This document shows positions 52,557 through 63,150 of a DNA stretch of 64,000 nucleotides, in pieces. The DNA comes from Trinickia sp. Y13. GTDB lineage: Bacteria > Pseudomonadota > Gammaproteobacteria > Burkholderiales > Burkholderiaceae. The position numbers and the translations under genes are program-made. Numbering within the stretch: position 1 is the first letter of the stretch; each line of letters begins with the position of its first letter. The stretch covers positions 1 through 64,000 of the forward strand of contig NZ_JAKWFK010000014.1 in assembly GCF_029522115.1 (NCBI RefSeq). The letters run 5' to 3'. The notes below the pieces were generated by a model. That model saw only the letters and a program-made list of their open reading frames with translations. It was not told where the DNA came from and searched no databases.

Positions 52557-52608
52557 CTTCGTTCCCTTTAACCTGAATTGGTCGGCGCAAGAAACCGGGC
52601 CCGCCCGG

Positions 52609-53706
52609 TCACACGCGCTGCACTCGATCGCCCATCGCCGCGAGACGTGCCATCACTCTGCGGCTCATTTCCGATAGAGGCGCGATCTCGTCGGCCGCGC
52701 CCAACGCGATCGCCTCGCGCGGCATGCCGAAGACGATGCAGCTCGCCTCATCCTGCGCGAGAGTGTATGCGCCCGCATTTCGCATGTCTAACAATCCAGC
52801 CGCGCCGTCGCGCCCCATCCCCGTCAGGATCACGCCCACGGCATTCTTACCGGCATGCTGCGCCGCCGAGCGAAACAGAACGTCGACGGACGGCCGGTGG
52901 CGGTTGACCGGCGGGTCGTCCGACAAGTGTGCAATGTAGTTCGCCCCGCTGCGCGCAAGCAATAGATGTGCATGGCCCGGTGCAATATAGGCGTGGCCCG
53001 GCAGCACACGCTCGCCGTGCTCCGCTTCCTTGACGGTGATCCGGCACAGGCCGTTCAGGCGCTGCGCGAACGACTTCGTAAAGCCCGGCGGCATATGCTG
53101 CGCGATCAAGACGGCCGGTGCGTCCGGCGGCAACGGCGTCAGCACTTCGCGAATCGCCTCGGTGCCCCCCGTCGACGCGCCGACGATGATCAGCTTTTCA
53201 GTACTGACGAGCGGGTTGTTGAACATCGGCGCATGGGCGCTCGCGGCCGGGGCGCTGCCGGCGGCCGGCGCCGGGGCCACGCTGCGCGCGCTCACGCGAG
53301 CGCGGGCGGCGGCGCGGATCTTGTCGGCCAGCTTTTCCGCGTAATCGAGCATGCCGTCGCGAATCCCGACCTTGGGCTTGGTGACGAAGTCGACCGCGCC
53401 CAGTTCGAGGGCGCGCAGCGTGATTTCCGAGCCGCGCTCGGTGAGCGAAGACACCATCACCACCGGCATCGGCCGCAACCGCATCAGCTTCTCGAGGAAG
53501 TCGAGGCCGTCCATGCGGGGCATTTCCACGTCCAGCGTCAGCACGTCGGGATTGTGCTGTTTGATCAACTCGCGCGCGACGAGCGGGTCCGGCGCCGTCG
53601 CGCAGACCGCCATGTCGGGCTGACCGTTGATGATCTCCGTCATCAGGCTGCGAATCAGCGCCGAGTCGTCGACACACAATACTTTGATTTTCTGCACAGC
53701 GATCAT
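52609..53706 (-). CDS. cheB: CheB protein-glutamate methylesterase
   Basis: 365 residues. Receiver domain with D13/D14 and D59 ([13 protein letters not shown]), a linker, and the C-terminal methylesterase with the catalytic triad motifs [14 protein letters not shown] (Ser), [13 protein letters not shown] (His) and [14 protein letters not shown] (Asp). It removes methyl groups from MCPs and deamidates them. ATG 53706 has GGGAGG only one base upstream, while GTG 53697 would be spaced 10 nt from it, so the start may be three codons later. The region forms an inverted repeat. Confidence 0.95.
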   Translation of the reverse strand: MIAVQKIKVLCVDDSALIRSLMTEIINGQPDMAVCATAPDPLVARELIKQHNPDVLTLDVEMPRMDGLDFLEKLMRLRPMPVVMVSSLTERGSEITLRALELGAVDFVTKPKVGIRDGMLDYAEKLADKIRAAARARVSARSVAPAPAAGSAPAASAHAPMFNNPLVSTEKLIIVGASTGGTEAIREVLTPLPPDAPAVLIAQHMPPGFTKSFAQRLNGLCRITVKEAEHGERVLPGHAYIAPGHAHLLLARSGANYIAHLSDDPPVNRHRPSVDVLFRSAAQHAGKNAVGVILTGMGRDGAAGLLDMRNAGAYTLAQDEASCIVFGMPREAIALGAADEIAPLSEMSRRVMARLAAMGDRVQRV

Positions 53707-53738
53707 GCCTCCCGCTGGGCCGCCCTGAGGGAGGCATG
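53704..53738 (-). promoter_or_regulatory. Inverted repeat covering the cheB ribosome-binding site and start
   Basis: On the minus strand CATGCCTCCC, 15-nt loop, GGGAGGCATG: 10 bp, perfect. The 3' arm contains the SD-like GGGAGG and the ATG of cheB. If folded in the mRNA it would occlude initiation, so it could attenuate cheB relative to cheD and cheR. Confidence 0.5.
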
Positions 53739-53785
53739 CGCCCCCTCGGAGGGCAGAGAACGAATGTGAACGTGGGGGTAATTCA

Positions 53786-54559
53786 TTAAGCCTCCTCTAC
53801 GGTCTTGGCGCTATTGATCGGGGCCGTCGCGGCGCCGCGTGCGCTCGCGCCGAAGAGCTCCACGCGCGGCTTGGCCGCGGGCGCGCCGAACAACTCGACC
53901 CGCGGCTTTTGCGCGGGTGCCTGGCCGTTGTTCGTGAACAATTCCGCGCGGCCGAGCTCGCGGGCGGCGCGCGCGTGACGCGCGGCGCGCGCCTCGGCCA
54001 CTTGCTTGGCAAGCGCCTGCTCGCGCTCGGCGACGCTCGGCTCTTGCTGCAGCCGCAGCTTCTTGACCATCGCCTGCCCCGTGTCCGGCATGAACGCGAC
54101 CTTGCGCGGATGCACACCTTGAAGGTCTTCGGCTACGATGCGGATTTTTTCCAGAGCCAGGTAGCGCCGCACGAACTCGGCGTTGCGATCGCCGATATTG
54201 ATCGTCGTCATGCCCGCCAGCACCGCCGCCCCGCCGAACACCTTTGCTTCGAAACGCTCGCGCCGGCCGCCCATCTTGATCAATTCGTTGATGAGCACTT
54301 CCATGGCGTAGGCGCCATAGCGCATCGAGTCGGACGCAGCCTGCGACGGTTGCTCGCCATCGTCGGGCAGCATGAAGTGATTCATGCCGCCGATCCCGGC
54401 CGTCCGATCGTGAATGCAAGCGGCGACGCACGAGCCGAGCACGGTCACGAGCACCATGTCCTCGCGCGTCGTATAGAACTCGTTCGGCAACAGCTTCACG
54501 CCGCGCCGGCCGAAGTGATTGTCGAAATACAGATTCGTGGCGATCGGTAAGGCACTCAT
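53786..54559 (-). CDS. cheD: CheD receptor glutamine deamidase with repeated C-terminal tail
   Basis: 257 residues. The deamidase domain (about 1-170) has T39, C44 and H61 ([22 protein letters not shown]) and [19 protein letters not shown]. The C-terminal ~85 residues are unusual: an Ala/Arg-rich helix, then RAELF (204) and two copies of KPRVELFGA (218 and 230). It deamidates MCP glutamines. ATG 54559 is decided by its ATGA overlap with the cheR stop. Confidence 0.92.
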   Translation of the reverse strand: MSALPIATNLYFDNHFGRRGVKLLPNEFYTTREDMVLVTVLGSCVAACIHDRTAGIGGMNHFMLPDDGEQPSQAASDSMRYGAYAMEVLINELIKMGGRRERFEAKVFGGAAVLAGMTTINIGDRNAEFVRRYLALEKIRIVAEDLQGVHPRKVAFMPDTGQAMVKKLRLQQEPSVAEREQALAKQVAEARAARHARAARELGRAELFTNNGQAPAQKPRVELFGAPAAKPRVELFGASARGAATAPINSAKTVEEA

Positions 54560-55557
54560 GCTACGACCTCCCGCCGGCCTTTGCCGTGGGCGGCCGATGC
54601 AGGCTCGTCCATGCGTTCCTGGCGAGCGCCGGACGCGCGCCCGGCGCCATTTGCCTGCAGATCGCGCGAGAGCTCGTACACCGTCTGGCCGCGCAAGCGG
54701 AACGCCTGCGTGACGTAGGTGAAGTTCTCCGAATGACCGGCAAAGAGCAGCCCGCCCGGCTTGACGAGCGGTTCGAAGCGCGCAAGCACTTGCGACTGCG
54801 TCGGCTTGTCGAAGTAGATCATCACGTTGCGGCAGAAGATCGCATCGAACGGCTGACGCAGTCCGTAATCGGCGTCGGTCAGGTTCAACTGAGCGAAGCG
54901 GATCATCGAACGCAGTTCGGGACGCACCTTGACGAGGCCCGCATGCGCCCCGGTTCCTTTCAGGAAGAAGCGTTTCAGCCGCTCGGGGCTCAGCTGTTTG
55001 ACCTGATCGAGCGAATAGACGCCCGCCTCGCCTTTGGCGAGCACTTGCGTGTCCAGATCGGTCGCGAGCACCGTCGTTTGGCGCGCCTGCGACTCGCCGA
55101 GCGCCTCGACGAGCGTCATCGCGATCGAGTACGGTTCTTCCCCTGTCGAGGCGGCCGAGCACCAAATCGAAACCGGCTGCTGGCGGCGCTTGACGAAATC
55201 GGCAAGGATCGGGAAGTGGTGCGATTCACGGAAGAAGGCCGTCAGATTCGTGGTCAGCGCGTTCGTGAACGCTTCCCACTCCGCGGCGCTGTTTTCCGAT
55301 TCGAGTAGATCGAGGTAGTGCCGAAACGAGTCGAGGCCCCGCGCGCGCAGCCGCCGTGCGAGGCGGCTGTATGCCATGTCGCGCTTGTGCTCGGAGAGCG
55401 AAATGCCCGCGCGACGATGAATCAACTCGCGGATGCGGGCGAAATCGGCGGCGGTGAACTCGAAATCGCGATCGGCGAAGCCGGAGCCGGCGGCTCGATC
55501 GTCGAGGCCGCCCGACTCGCCCCGCTCGGGCCGAAGAATTGCGCGCGCTGTCGTCAT
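54556..55557 (-). CDS. cheR: CheR MCP methyltransferase
   Basis: 333 residues. The N-terminal helical domain ([24 protein letters not shown]) precedes the SAM-binding domain with [50 protein letters not shown] and LFAGHSENF. It methylates receptor glutamates using S-adenosylmethionine. The C-terminal ~30 residues are a variable tail. It precedes cheD (4-base overlap). Confidence 0.95.
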   Translation of the reverse strand: MTTARAILRPERGESGGLDDRAAGSGFADRDFEFTAADFARIRELIHRRAGISLSEHKRDMAYSRLARRLRARGLDSFRHYLDLLESENSAAEWEAFTNALTTNLTAFFRESHHFPILADFVKRRQQPVSIWCSAASTGEEPYSIAMTLVEALGESQARQTTVLATDLDTQVLAKGEAGVYSLDQVKQLSPERLKRFFLKGTGAHAGLVKVRPELRSMIRFAQLNLTDADYGLRQPFDAIFCRNVMIYFDKPTQSQVLARFEPLVKPGGLLFAGHSENFTYVTQAFRLRGQTVYELSRDLQANGAGRASGARQERMDEPASAAHGKGRREVVA

Positions 55558-55728
55558 GGTGCTTCTCTCACGTCATAGATGCCAAGCCGTGCCGTCGCCT
55601 GAACAGCCCCCGCTCGCGCGGGCTCGCGCCGCGCAATGAATCGCCCGGATGCGGGCAGGGTGCCGAAACGCCACATGCTCGTCTGCCTTTCCTGCTAACG
55701 GCGCGTGCAACGGGCACGCGCCGCGGGT

Positions 55729-57651
55729 TCAAAACGTTTCCCAGTCGTCGTCCGACTTGCTGCTCGAGGCAGTGACGACGGGAGCCGGGGCAATTGCCGC
55801 CGGGGCCGCCTTCACGGCCGGTTTGGCCGCGGCCGAGGCGCTTCTTGCAACGGGCGCGGCTTTGGCGGCGAGCGCGGGCTTCGCGCTCGGCGCTGCCTGC
55901 CCGGCGCTCGTCGCATCGGCGGCCGCTGCCGCACCACTCGGCTCGTGCGAGGCTTGCGCGGCGATTGCTGCCTTCGCCCCGCTCGTGCGCACCGTAAGAG
56001 CCTGCTGCGCAGATGACAAAACGCGTTTGGCAGCCGGCTTCGCGGCAAGCCGCGCTTGCGCGGGGCGCGACGCCGGCGCCGCGCTTACCGCGTGCCCGCC
56101 CTCGATGCGCCATTGCCCGACAACCGTCTTCAACTGGCGTGTTTGCTCTTCGAGCGAGGCCGCCGCTGCCGCCGCCTGCTCGACGAGCGCCGCGTTCTGC
56201 TGCGTCACGTCGTCCATCTGCGTGAGGGCGCGATTCACACCCTCGATGCCGGTCGACTGCTCTTCCGAAGCCGCGCTGATCTCACCCATGATGTCGGTCA
56301 CGCGGCGCACGGCTTGAACGATTTCGTCCATGGTCGTGCCGGCGCGGCCCACGAGCTCGGAGCCGCTCGCCACCTTATCCGCCGAATCGCCGATGAGCCC
56401 TTTGATTTCCTTGGCCGCTGCCGCGCTGCGCTGCGCGAGGCTGCGCACTTCGCCGGCAACGACCGCGAAGCCGCGACCTTGCTCGCCCGCGCGCGCCGCT
56501 TCCACCGCCGCGTTCAGCGCGAGGATATTGGTCTGGAACGCGATCCCTTCGATCACGCCGATGATGTCGACGACTTTGTTCGAACTCGTCGCGATGTCCT
56601 GCATCGTCGTCACGACTTGACTCACGACCTCGCCGCCGCGCATTGCGATGTCCGACGCATTGACCGCGAGCTGGCTCGCTTGCCGGGCGTTCTCGGTGTT
56701 CTGCCGCACGGTGCCGGTGAGCTGGCCCATGCTCGTCGCGGTTTGCTGCAGCGAAGCGGCTTGCTCTTCGGTGCGTTGCGACAGATCGGTGTTGCCGATC
56801 GAAATCTCGCGCGCGCCGACGTCGATCGATTCGGTACCCGTATGCACGGCCTTGACCATCGTCGTGATGGCGTTTTGCATCCGCAGGATGCCCGCATAAA
56901 GGCGGCCGATCTCGTTGCGGCCGTACACGCGCACGCTGCGCGTCAGATCGCCGTCGGCGATATGTTCGAAGTGAGCGATCGCATCGTTGATCGGCTGCAC
57001 GATCAGCCCGCGCAATGCGAAGCGCACGAACACGACGAGGACGATCGCGAGCGCCGTCACCGCAATGATCAGCGAGCTCATCAGCGTGATGCTCGCGGCC
57101 GATTGCTCGCGCTGCGACTCGGCGTGCGCTTGGCGCGCCTTGAGCACCGTGACGGCCACTTTGTCGAACGCAACGAACATCGGGCTGATCTTGGTATCGG
57201 CGATGGCGTGATAGGCGGCCAGATCGCCCGCTTGCGCCGCGGCGAACTCGGGCTCGACGCCGTCGTGCAGCAAGGTGGCGTGGCGCGCATTGAGCTCGTC
57301 GATGAGCGCGCTATCGACGCCTTCGCGCGGCGTGCCGGAGAAGGTTTGCCACGCTTGATTCGAGGCGGCGAGCAACTCTTGGGCGCGCGCCAGCACCTTC
57401 TTCGCTTCGTCGGCGTTGCCCGCCTCGGACAGGGCGCGGAAGCGATCCAGCGCGATGCGCGAGCGCAGCAGATAGCTGCTCGCTTCGTCCAATGCGTGGA
57501 TCGTCGGCAAGTCGCCGCGTGCGAGCGAATCGAGCGAGCGCGTTGCGCCCGAAAGCGCGGTCAGCCCGAGCACGCCGACCGCAATGGTCAGCGCGACGAG
57601 CGCGGCGCCCATGGCCGTCAACGTCGTGCGAATCGACCAGTTTTGCAACAT
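55729..57651 (-). CDS. Methyl-accepting chemotaxis protein (Tsr/Tar-type)
   Basis: 640 residues. Membrane helices about 10-32 and 188-212; a periplasmic four-helix-type sensor between them. HAMP follows. The signalling domain has the hairpin tip [21 protein letters not shown] and [20 protein letters not shown]. An Ala/Lys-rich linker leads to the end DDDWETF, a CheR/CheB-docking pentapeptide like NWETF. It likely senses a small periplasmic ligand, but the specificity is not readable. The start ATG 57651 is chosen over TTG 57657. It lies between cheW and cheR in the che operon. Confidence 0.93.
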   Translation of the reverse strand: MLQNWSIRTTLTAMGAALVALTIAVGVLGLTALSGATRSLDSLARGDLPTIHALDEASSYLLRSRIALDRFRALSEAGNADEAKKVLARAQELLAASNQAWQTFSGTPREGVDSALIDELNARHATLLHDGVEPEFAAAQAGDLAAYHAIADTKISPMFVAFDKVAVTVLKARQAHAESQREQSAASITLMSSLIIAVTALAIVLVVFVRFALRGLIVQPINDAIAHFEHIADGDLTRSVRVYGRNEIGRLYAGILRMQNAITTMVKAVHTGTESIDVGAREISIGNTDLSQRTEEQAASLQQTATSMGQLTGTVRQNTENARQASQLAVNASDIAMRGGEVVSQVVTTMQDIATSSNKVVDIIGVIEGIAFQTNILALNAAVEAARAGEQGRGFAVVAGEVRSLAQRSAAAAKEIKGLIGDSADKVASGSELVGRAGTTMDEIVQAVRRVTDIMGEISAASEEQSTGIEGVNRALTQMDDVTQQNAALVEQAAAAAASLEEQTRQLKTVVGQWRIEGGHAVSAAPASRPAQARLAAKPAAKRVLSSAQQALTVRTSGAKAAIAAQASHEPSGAAAAADATSAGQAAPSAKPALAAKAAPVARSASAAAKPAVKAAPAAIAPAPVVTASSSKSDDDWETF

Positions 57652-57687
57652 CGTCAATCTCCGTTTGGTGCGATCGAGCCTGGCGCG

Positions 57688-58218
57688 TTACTGCGCGAAG
57701 GTTTCGATGAGCGCCATTTCCTTGCTGACCATCAGTTTCTCGATGTCCATGAGGATCAGCATGCGTCCTTCGACGGTGCCAAGGCCCGTCAAATACTCTG
57801 CCGTCAGCGTCGCGCCGAATTCGGGCGCGGGCATGATCTGGTCGGCCGTCAGGGTCAGCACGTCCGACACGCCGTCCACGACCATCCCCACTACGCGGTG
57901 CGCGACGTTCAAGATGATCACGACGGTTTGATGGTCGTACTCCACGCGGCCGAGCTGGAACTTGATCCGCATGTCGACGATCGGCACGATGATGCCGCGC
58001 AGGTTGATCACGCCCTTGATGAATTCGGGCGCGTTGGCGATGCGCGTCACGCTGTCGTAGCCGCGAATTTCCTGCACCTTCAGGATGTCGATGCCGTACT
58101 CTTCCGCGCCGAGCGTGAAGATCAGAAACTCTTGCCCGGCCGCATCGGCCTGCAGCGCGTCGCGACGGCCGCCCGCGACGAGCGCGCCGCTTGCATTGTT
58201 GGTTTGGACTTCAGCCAC
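57688..58218 (-). CDS. cheW: CheW coupling protein
   Basis: 176 residues. CheW fold: [59 protein letters not shown] and [13 protein letters not shown]. It links the MCP to CheA. GTG 58218 is chosen because GGGGG sits 5 nt before it; a TTG four codons upstream is the alternative. Confidence 0.96.
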   Translation of the reverse strand: MAEVQTNNASGALVAGGRRDALQADAAGQEFLIFTLGAEEYGIDILKVQEIRGYDSVTRIANAPEFIKGVINLRGIIVPIVDMRIKFQLGRVEYDHQTVVIILNVAHRVVGMVVDGVSDVLTLTADQIMPAPEFGATLTAEYLTGLGTVEGRMLILMDIEKLMVSKEMALIETFAQ

Positions 58219-58242
58219 GTTAGCCCCCAAACGGTTAGGGAA

Positions 58243-60444
58243 TTACGAAAAGTTCATGGCGCCGTGCGACGCACGGCTCTCACGGTTCAGTGCGGCGACG
58301 TCCACGATCAGTGCGACGCTGCCGTCGCCCAGGATCGTCGCCGCCGAAATGCCTCGCACCTTGCGGTAGTTCGTTTCGAGGTTTTTCACGACCACTTGCT
58401 GCTGGCCGACCAACTCGTCGATCAGCATGGCGAAGCGGCGACCCTCGGTCTGCATGATCGTCACGATGCCTTGCGTCGGCTCCGTGCGTGCGCCCTCCAC
58501 CGAGAACACCTCGTGCAGCGGCACGAGCGGCAGGTATTCGCCGCGCACGCGCACCACGCGCTCGCCGTTGGCCACCGTGTAGATGTCCTCGGCCGCGGGC
58601 TGCAGCGATTCCATGACGAAGTTCAGCGGCAGGATGAAGATTTCGTTGCCGACCTTCACCGACATGCCATCGAGAATCGCCAGCGTGAGCGGCAAGATGA
58701 TGCGCGTCGTCGTGCCCTTGCCCGCATGCGACGTGATCTCGACGTGCCCGCCCATCGATTGGATGTTGCGCTTGACGACGTCCATGCCCACGCCGCGGCC
58801 CGAGACGTCGGTCACTTGTTCCGCCGTCGAGAAACCCGGCATGAAGATGAGGTTCCAGACTTCCTCGTCGCTCATCGATTCGCTCACCTGCATGCCTTGC
58901 TTCATGGCCTTGGCGAGAATCTTGTCGCGGCGCAAGCCCGCGCCGTCGTCGCTCACTTCGATGACGATGTTGCCGCCGTGATGCGCCGCCGACAGCACGA
59001 GCTGGCCCGCGCCGTCCTTGCCGGCCGCGCGCCGCGCCTCGACCGTTTCGATGCCGTGGTCCAGACTGTTGCGCACGAGGTGCGTCAGCGGATCGATGAT
59101 CCGCTCGATCAAACTCTTGTCGAGCTCGGTCGCTTGACCGAAGGTGACGAGTTCGACTTCCTTGCCGAGCTTGGCCGCCAGATCGCGCACGAGGCGCGGG
59201 AAGCGGCTGAACACGTAATCCATCGGCATCATGCGGATCGACATCACGGTTTCCTGCAGGTCGCGCGCGTTGCGCTCGAGCTGCGCCATGCCGTTGAACA
59301 GCCGATCGTGCAACGCCGGATCGAAGGTGCTCGTCGTTTCGGCCAGCATCGCCTGGGTAATGACGAGTTCGCCGACGAGGTTGATCAGTTGATCGACCTT
59401 CTCCACGCCGACGCGGATCGAGCTGCCTTCGCTCGACGCCGCGGCGGCGGCCGGACGCGCCTTCTTGTCCTCCGCGGACGCTGCCGCGGCGGGCGCCGCG
59501 ACTGCCTTGGGCGCCTCGGCCTTGGACTCGGCCGCCGGCGCCGCGCTGACGGCCGGCGTCGCGGGCGCCGCCGCAGGAGCGCTCGCCTGCGGGGCAGGTG
59601 CGGGTGCGATTGCTTTCGGCTCGCTCGCCACCGCAGCCGGTGCTTCCGCCTGCGCGTCGGGGGCGGCGCCTCGTCCGATCGTGATCTGGCTTTCGTCGAT
59701 CACGAAGCAGCACACGGCCGTGATGTCGTCGGACGGCACGTCGGTCTCGAGGTAGACGACCAAGTCGCCGCCGCTCTTCACCTGTCCCACGATGTGTCCC
59801 AGGTTGCCCAATTCTTCGATCAGGAGATCCTGGTCCTTCTCCCCCACCCCCCGTAGCGTTACTTTCAGGTGAGGTCCTGCATTGTTCGCATCGCCCGTCG
59901 ACGAACCGCTTCCGGTCACGCCGTGTGTCGCCTCGACGGCCTGTTCGACCACATGCTCGGGCGTGCCGTCGGTCGCGGCGGGAGCGGCAGCCGGAGCCGC
60001 GCTGGCGGCCGGAGCCGGGGCTGGATCCGCAGCCGGTGCGGCAGCCGCTCCGCTCGCCTCGGCATGCAGCCGCTCGAGCTTCGCGCAAATGGCCGCGGCC
60101 GCGGCCCCGTCGGGTTCGGCGCTCGCGCGGTAGGCGGCGAGCTGATCGGCGAGCACGTCCTTGGTTTCGAGGAACGTATCGATCATGTCCTTGCGCAACG
60201 TCAGTTCGTTGTTGCGCGCGCGATCGAGCAGCGATTCCAAGATGTGCGTCGTTTCCGTCAACGCCGTGAAGCCGAAGGTCGCCGCGCCGCCCTTGATCGA
60301 GTGCGCCGCGCGAAAGATGGCTGCCAAATCCTCCGGATCCGGCGTGCCGACATTCAGGTTCAGCAGCAACTGCTCCATCTGCGCGAGCAGTTCGTCCGCC
60401 TCGTCGAAGAACGTCTGATAAAACTGGGTAATGTCGAGTGTCAT
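58243..60444 (-). CDS. cheA: CheA chemotaxis histidine kinase
   Basis: 733 residues. P1 with phosphoacceptor H48 (IFRAAHSIKGGAATFG), an Ala/Pro linker, a P2-like CheY/CheB-binding domain (LKVTLRGVGEKDQDLLIEEL), dimerisation P3, kinase P4 with LTHLVRNSLDHGIETVEAR and DDGAGLRRDKIL, and CheW-like P5. It autophosphorylates in response to the MCP/CheW array. Order and size are as in enteric CheA with a longer linker. Confidence 0.97.
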   Translation of the reverse strand: MTLDITQFYQTFFDEADELLAQMEQLLLNLNVGTPDPEDLAAIFRAAHSIKGGAATFGFTALTETTHILESLLDRARNNELTLRKDMIDTFLETKDVLADQLAAYRASAEPDGAAAAAICAKLERLHAEASGAAAAPAADPAPAPAASAAPAAAPAATDGTPEHVVEQAVEATHGVTGSGSSTGDANNAGPHLKVTLRGVGEKDQDLLIEELGNLGHIVGQVKSGGDLVVYLETDVPSDDITAVCCFVIDESQITIGRGAAPDAQAEAPAAVASEPKAIAPAPAPQASAPAAAPATPAVSAAPAAESKAEAPKAVAAPAAAASAEDKKARPAAAAASSEGSSIRVGVEKVDQLINLVGELVITQAMLAETTSTFDPALHDRLFNGMAQLERNARDLQETVMSIRMMPMDYVFSRFPRLVRDLAAKLGKEVELVTFGQATELDKSLIERIIDPLTHLVRNSLDHGIETVEARRAAGKDGAGQLVLSAAHHGGNIVIEVSDDGAGLRRDKILAKAMKQGMQVSESMSDEEVWNLIFMPGFSTAEQVTDVSGRGVGMDVVKRNIQSMGGHVEITSHAGKGTTTRIILPLTLAILDGMSVKVGNEIFILPLNFVMESLQPAAEDIYTVANGERVVRVRGEYLPLVPLHEVFSVEGARTEPTQGIVTIMQTEGRRFAMLIDELVGQQQVVVKNLETNYRKVRGISAATILGDGSVALIVDVAALNRESRASHGAMNFS

Positions 60445-60604
60445 GCTTCAGTCACCGCTAAGAGTCGTGTGCTCGCTGGTGCGCGTTGTCCATTCATTGC
60501 GCGCGCCGTGCGCCGCAGATGCCCTGTCTTTGCCTATTTCCCGCCGGTCCATACCGGTTCATACCGGTTCATGCCGCTTCCTGTCGATCCGTGTCGCTCG
60601 CCCG

Positions 60605-60979
60605 TCACGCGCCTTGAGCGTTGAGCGCATCTACGAGCTCCGTCAGCGTGTCGGGATCGAGCGGCTTTTCGATCCAACCGCTCGCGCCCGCCGCGCGCGC
60701 CGCATCCTTGAAGGCGACGCCGTCCTCGGTCGTCAGCACGAAGATCGGCGTGGCCGAGTAGGCCGGCTGCGCGCGCAGCGCCGCGATCACGTCGAGCCCG
60801 CTGCGCTTGGGCATGTACTGATCCGTCAGCACGAGATCGAACCGGCTCGCCAAGGCGCTCGCCAACCCTTCGTCGCCGTCCGCGGCCACCGTCACGTCGT
60901 AGCCTGCGCTGCGCAAGGTCGCCGCGAGGATTTCCCGCATCGCGGCCGAATCGTCGATCGCCAAAATCTGCTTGATCAT
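60605..60979 (-). CDS. Second CheY-like single-domain response regulator
   Basis: 124 residues, receiver only. D9/D10, phosphoacceptor D53 (LVLTDQYMPKRSGLDVIAAL), Thr in FVLTTEDGVAF and Lys in WIEKPLDPDTL. It lies between motB and cheA and differs from the motor CheY at 52161, so it may act as a phosphate sink or a secondary regulator. Confidence 0.92.
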   Translation of the reverse strand: MIKQILAIDDSAAMREILAATLRSAGYDVTVAADGDEGLASALASRFDLVLTDQYMPKRSGLDVIAALRAQPAYSATPIFVLTTEDGVAFKDAARAAGASGWIEKPLDPDTLTELVDALNAQGA

Positions 60980-61016
60980 GTGTGTCTCACCCCGCTCTCG
61001 CTCCCACGCTCGCCGC

Positions 61017-62039
61017 TCATTGCTTTGCTCCCGCCCCCACGGCGCTCACGGGCGGCGGCGCCACTGCCGGCGCGGCTCGCGGCGCGATCTTGCCGACGAG
61101 CGGCGCGGCGCTGGCTGCGTCGTCCGATAGGGTCGTCGCCGTCGAGTCATCATGCATCAACGCGTCCTCTGCCTTTTTGTTGAGAACGATGATGCTGATG
61201 CGTCTATTCTCCGGATCGAGCGGGTCGGCCTTGTTCAGGTTTTGCGTCGATGCAAGCCCGAGCACGCGCAATACCTTGTTCTCGTCCATGCCGCCCGCGA
61301 TCAATTCGCGCCGCGACGCATTCGCCCGGTCGGCCGACAACTCCCAATTGCTGTAACCCTTGCCGCCGCCCGCGTAAGGCACGGCGTCGGTATGACCTTG
61401 CACGACGATCCGGTTGGGCACGTCGTTCAGCGTTTGGCCGATCGCGCGCAAGATGTCGCGCATGTACGGTTCGACCTCGTCGCTCGCCGTCGCGAACATC
61501 GGCCGCTTCTGGCTATCGACGATCTCGATGCGCAGGCCCGTGAGCGTCGAATCGATGCGAATCTGCTGCTTGAACTGGCGCAGCACCGGATTGGACTCGA
61601 TCGCGGCCATCAGCTTGACCTGCAGATCGTGCAGCCGCGCCTGCTCGCGTCGCTCCAGCGCGCCTTGCAACATGTTCAGCGCTTCATCGTCGGCTTTGGT
61701 GGCCGTACGCGTCGCCTGCGCCGTCGTGCCATCCGAACGGCGCGTAACGCCATCGGTATCGGTGGAAATGTCGCGCCCGCCGCCTTTGATGATGCTCGAC
61801 TCCTGGGCGCTGCGGTCGCCGCCGCCGAGCAGCGCCGCCTTCAACGGCTGGTTGAAGTACTCGGCAATGCCCTTGAGCTGCACCGGCGTGACGGCGCTGA
61901 GCAGCCACATCAACAGGAAGAACGCCATCATCGCGGTCATGAAGTCCGCATAGGCGAGCTTCCATGCACCGCCGTGGTGCCCCTTCTTGGAAGGCGCCAC
62001 GCGCTTGACGATGATCGCTCTGTCCTTGCCCTTGGTCAT
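61017..62039 (-). CDS. motB: MotB stator protein
   Basis: 340 residues. The N-terminal membrane helix contains the proton-carrying D32 (AYADFMTAMMAFFLLMWLL). A plug/linker region is followed by the OmpA-like peptidoglycan-binding domain with IVVQGHTDAVPYAGGGKGYS and NWELSADRANASRRELI. It anchors the stator to the cell wall. Adjacent to motA. Confidence 0.97.
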   Translation of the reverse strand: MTKGKDRAIIVKRVAPSKKGHHGGAWKLAYADFMTAMMAFFLLMWLLSAVTPVQLKGIAEYFNQPLKAALLGGGDRSAQESSIIKGGGRDISTDTDGVTRRSDGTTAQATRTATKADDEALNMLQGALERREQARLHDLQVKLMAAIESNPVLRQFKQQIRIDSTLTGLRIEIVDSQKRPMFATASDEVEPYMRDILRAIGQTLNDVPNRIVVQGHTDAVPYAGGGKGYSNWELSADRANASRRELIAGGMDENKVLRVLGLASTQNLNKADPLDPENRRISIIVLNKKAEDALMHDDSTATTLSDDAASAAPLVGKIAPRAAPAVAPPPVSAVGAGAKQ

Positions 62040-62074
62040 GCTCGCGCGCCCTCGTTGTCCTCAGCCTATGCCGC

Positions 62075-62935
62075 TTATTTCGCCTTGACGCGGCGCACGT
62101 GCTCTTCGAGCTCGGCGAACGACGGGCGCTCGGGAGAGAACAGCACCTTGCGGCCAAACTCGACGGCGATTGCCGGCGCATAGCCGTTCAGACTCGCGAG
62201 AATGGTGACCTTGATGCACTGGAACATCTTCGTCGACTCGGCCACGCGCTGCTCGGCCAGGCTCGCGAGCGGCCCAATCAGGCCATACGAAAGCAAGATG
62301 CCGAGGAAGGTGCCCACGAGCGCCTGCGCGATCATCGCGCCGAGCACCGCCGGCGGCTTGTCGGCAGACGCCATCGTATGAACCACGCCCATCACTGCCG
62401 CGACGATGCCGAATGCGGGCATGGCGTCGCCGACGCGGCTCAGCGCGTGCGCCGGGCCTTCGCCTTCGGCGTGATGCGTCTCGATCTCCTCGTCCATCAG
62501 GCTTTCGATCTCGAACGCATTCATGTTGCCGCCCACCATCAAACGCAGGTAGTCGGTCAGGAATTCGACGATATGGTGATCGGCGAGGATCTTCGGGTAC
62601 TGCGTGAAAATCGGGCTCTTCTCGGGATCGTCGATATCGGCTTCGAGCGTGAGCGTGCCTTCCTTGCGCGCCTTTGCAAGCAAGACGTAAAGCAGCGCCA
62701 TCAGCTCCATATACGTATCCTTCGTATATTTGGAGCCCTTGAATAGCGTCGGCAACAGCCTGATGGTCGCCTTGATCGTCTTCATGCCGTTGCCGAGAAT
62801 GAACGCCCCCACCCCGGCGCCGGCGATCATCAGCCCTTCCTCGGGTTGCACTAGCGCGCCCAGATGGCCGCCCGCGAGCGCATAGCCGCCGAAGACGGAC
62901 AACACGGTAACGAGTGTTCCAACGAAAATCAGCAC
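62075..62935 (-). CDS. motA: MotA stator protein
   Basis: 286 residues, four membrane helices. Characteristic segments: LIFVGTLVTVLSVFGGYALA, IMAGAGVG-type MIAGAGVGAFILGN, ALSRVGDAMPAFGIVAAVMG and GTFLGILLSYGLIGPLASL. It makes the proton channel with MotB and presses on FliG. The family starts ML(I)IVGT, so the GTG at 62935, with GAGGA 8 nt upstream, is preferred to the GTG at 62950. First gene of the sigma28-driven motAB-che operon. Confidence 0.96.
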   Translation of the reverse strand: MLIFVGTLVTVLSVFGGYALAGGHLGALVQPEEGLMIAGAGVGAFILGNGMKTIKATIRLLPTLFKGSKYTKDTYMELMALLYVLLAKARKEGTLTLEADIDDPEKSPIFTQYPKILADHHIVEFLTDYLRLMVGGNMNAFEIESLMDEEIETHHAEGEGPAHALSRVGDAMPAFGIVAAVMGVVHTMASADKPPAVLGAMIAQALVGTFLGILLSYGLIGPLASLAEQRVAESTKMFQCIKVTILASLNGYAPAIAVEFGRKVLFSPERPSFAELEEHVRRVKAK

Positions 62936-62980
62936 AGCTGGGATCCTCACAAGGTCGACGGGAGACCGTCGTTAATCTGG

Positions 62981-63007
62981 TTTACGGCAGACGAGGCGAA
63001 AACTTTG
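62981..63007 (-). promoter_or_regulatory. Sigma28 (FliA) promoter of the motAB-che operon
   Basis: On the minus strand: CAAAGTTT, 11-nt spacer, GCCGTAAA. It lies about 45 bp before the motA start, with exact spacing for FliA. Confidence 0.78.
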
Positions 63008-63150
63008 GGGGCAAAAGAGGGCCGGGACCGTCGCGTAAACCAGGACGTCGTCTTACTAGACCGGCCTGTCCACTTGACGGGACCGCAAGCGGGGAGGCTG
63101 GGACGGGCCGCACGCCGGCCCGGGATGCGCACAGGGCGCGATTGGGCGCG

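Noticed and set aside
56056-59856. A 1266-codon plus-strand open frame opposite the MCP, cheW and cheA genes
   Set aside because: Its product is extremely rich in Arg, His and Asp with no domains, as expected of the antisense of high-GC genes. The minus strand encodes three clear chemotaxis proteins.
60551-60570. Two copies of ATACCGGTTC between cheY1 and cheA
   Set aside because: Only two 10-bp units, no partner structure or gene effect visible.
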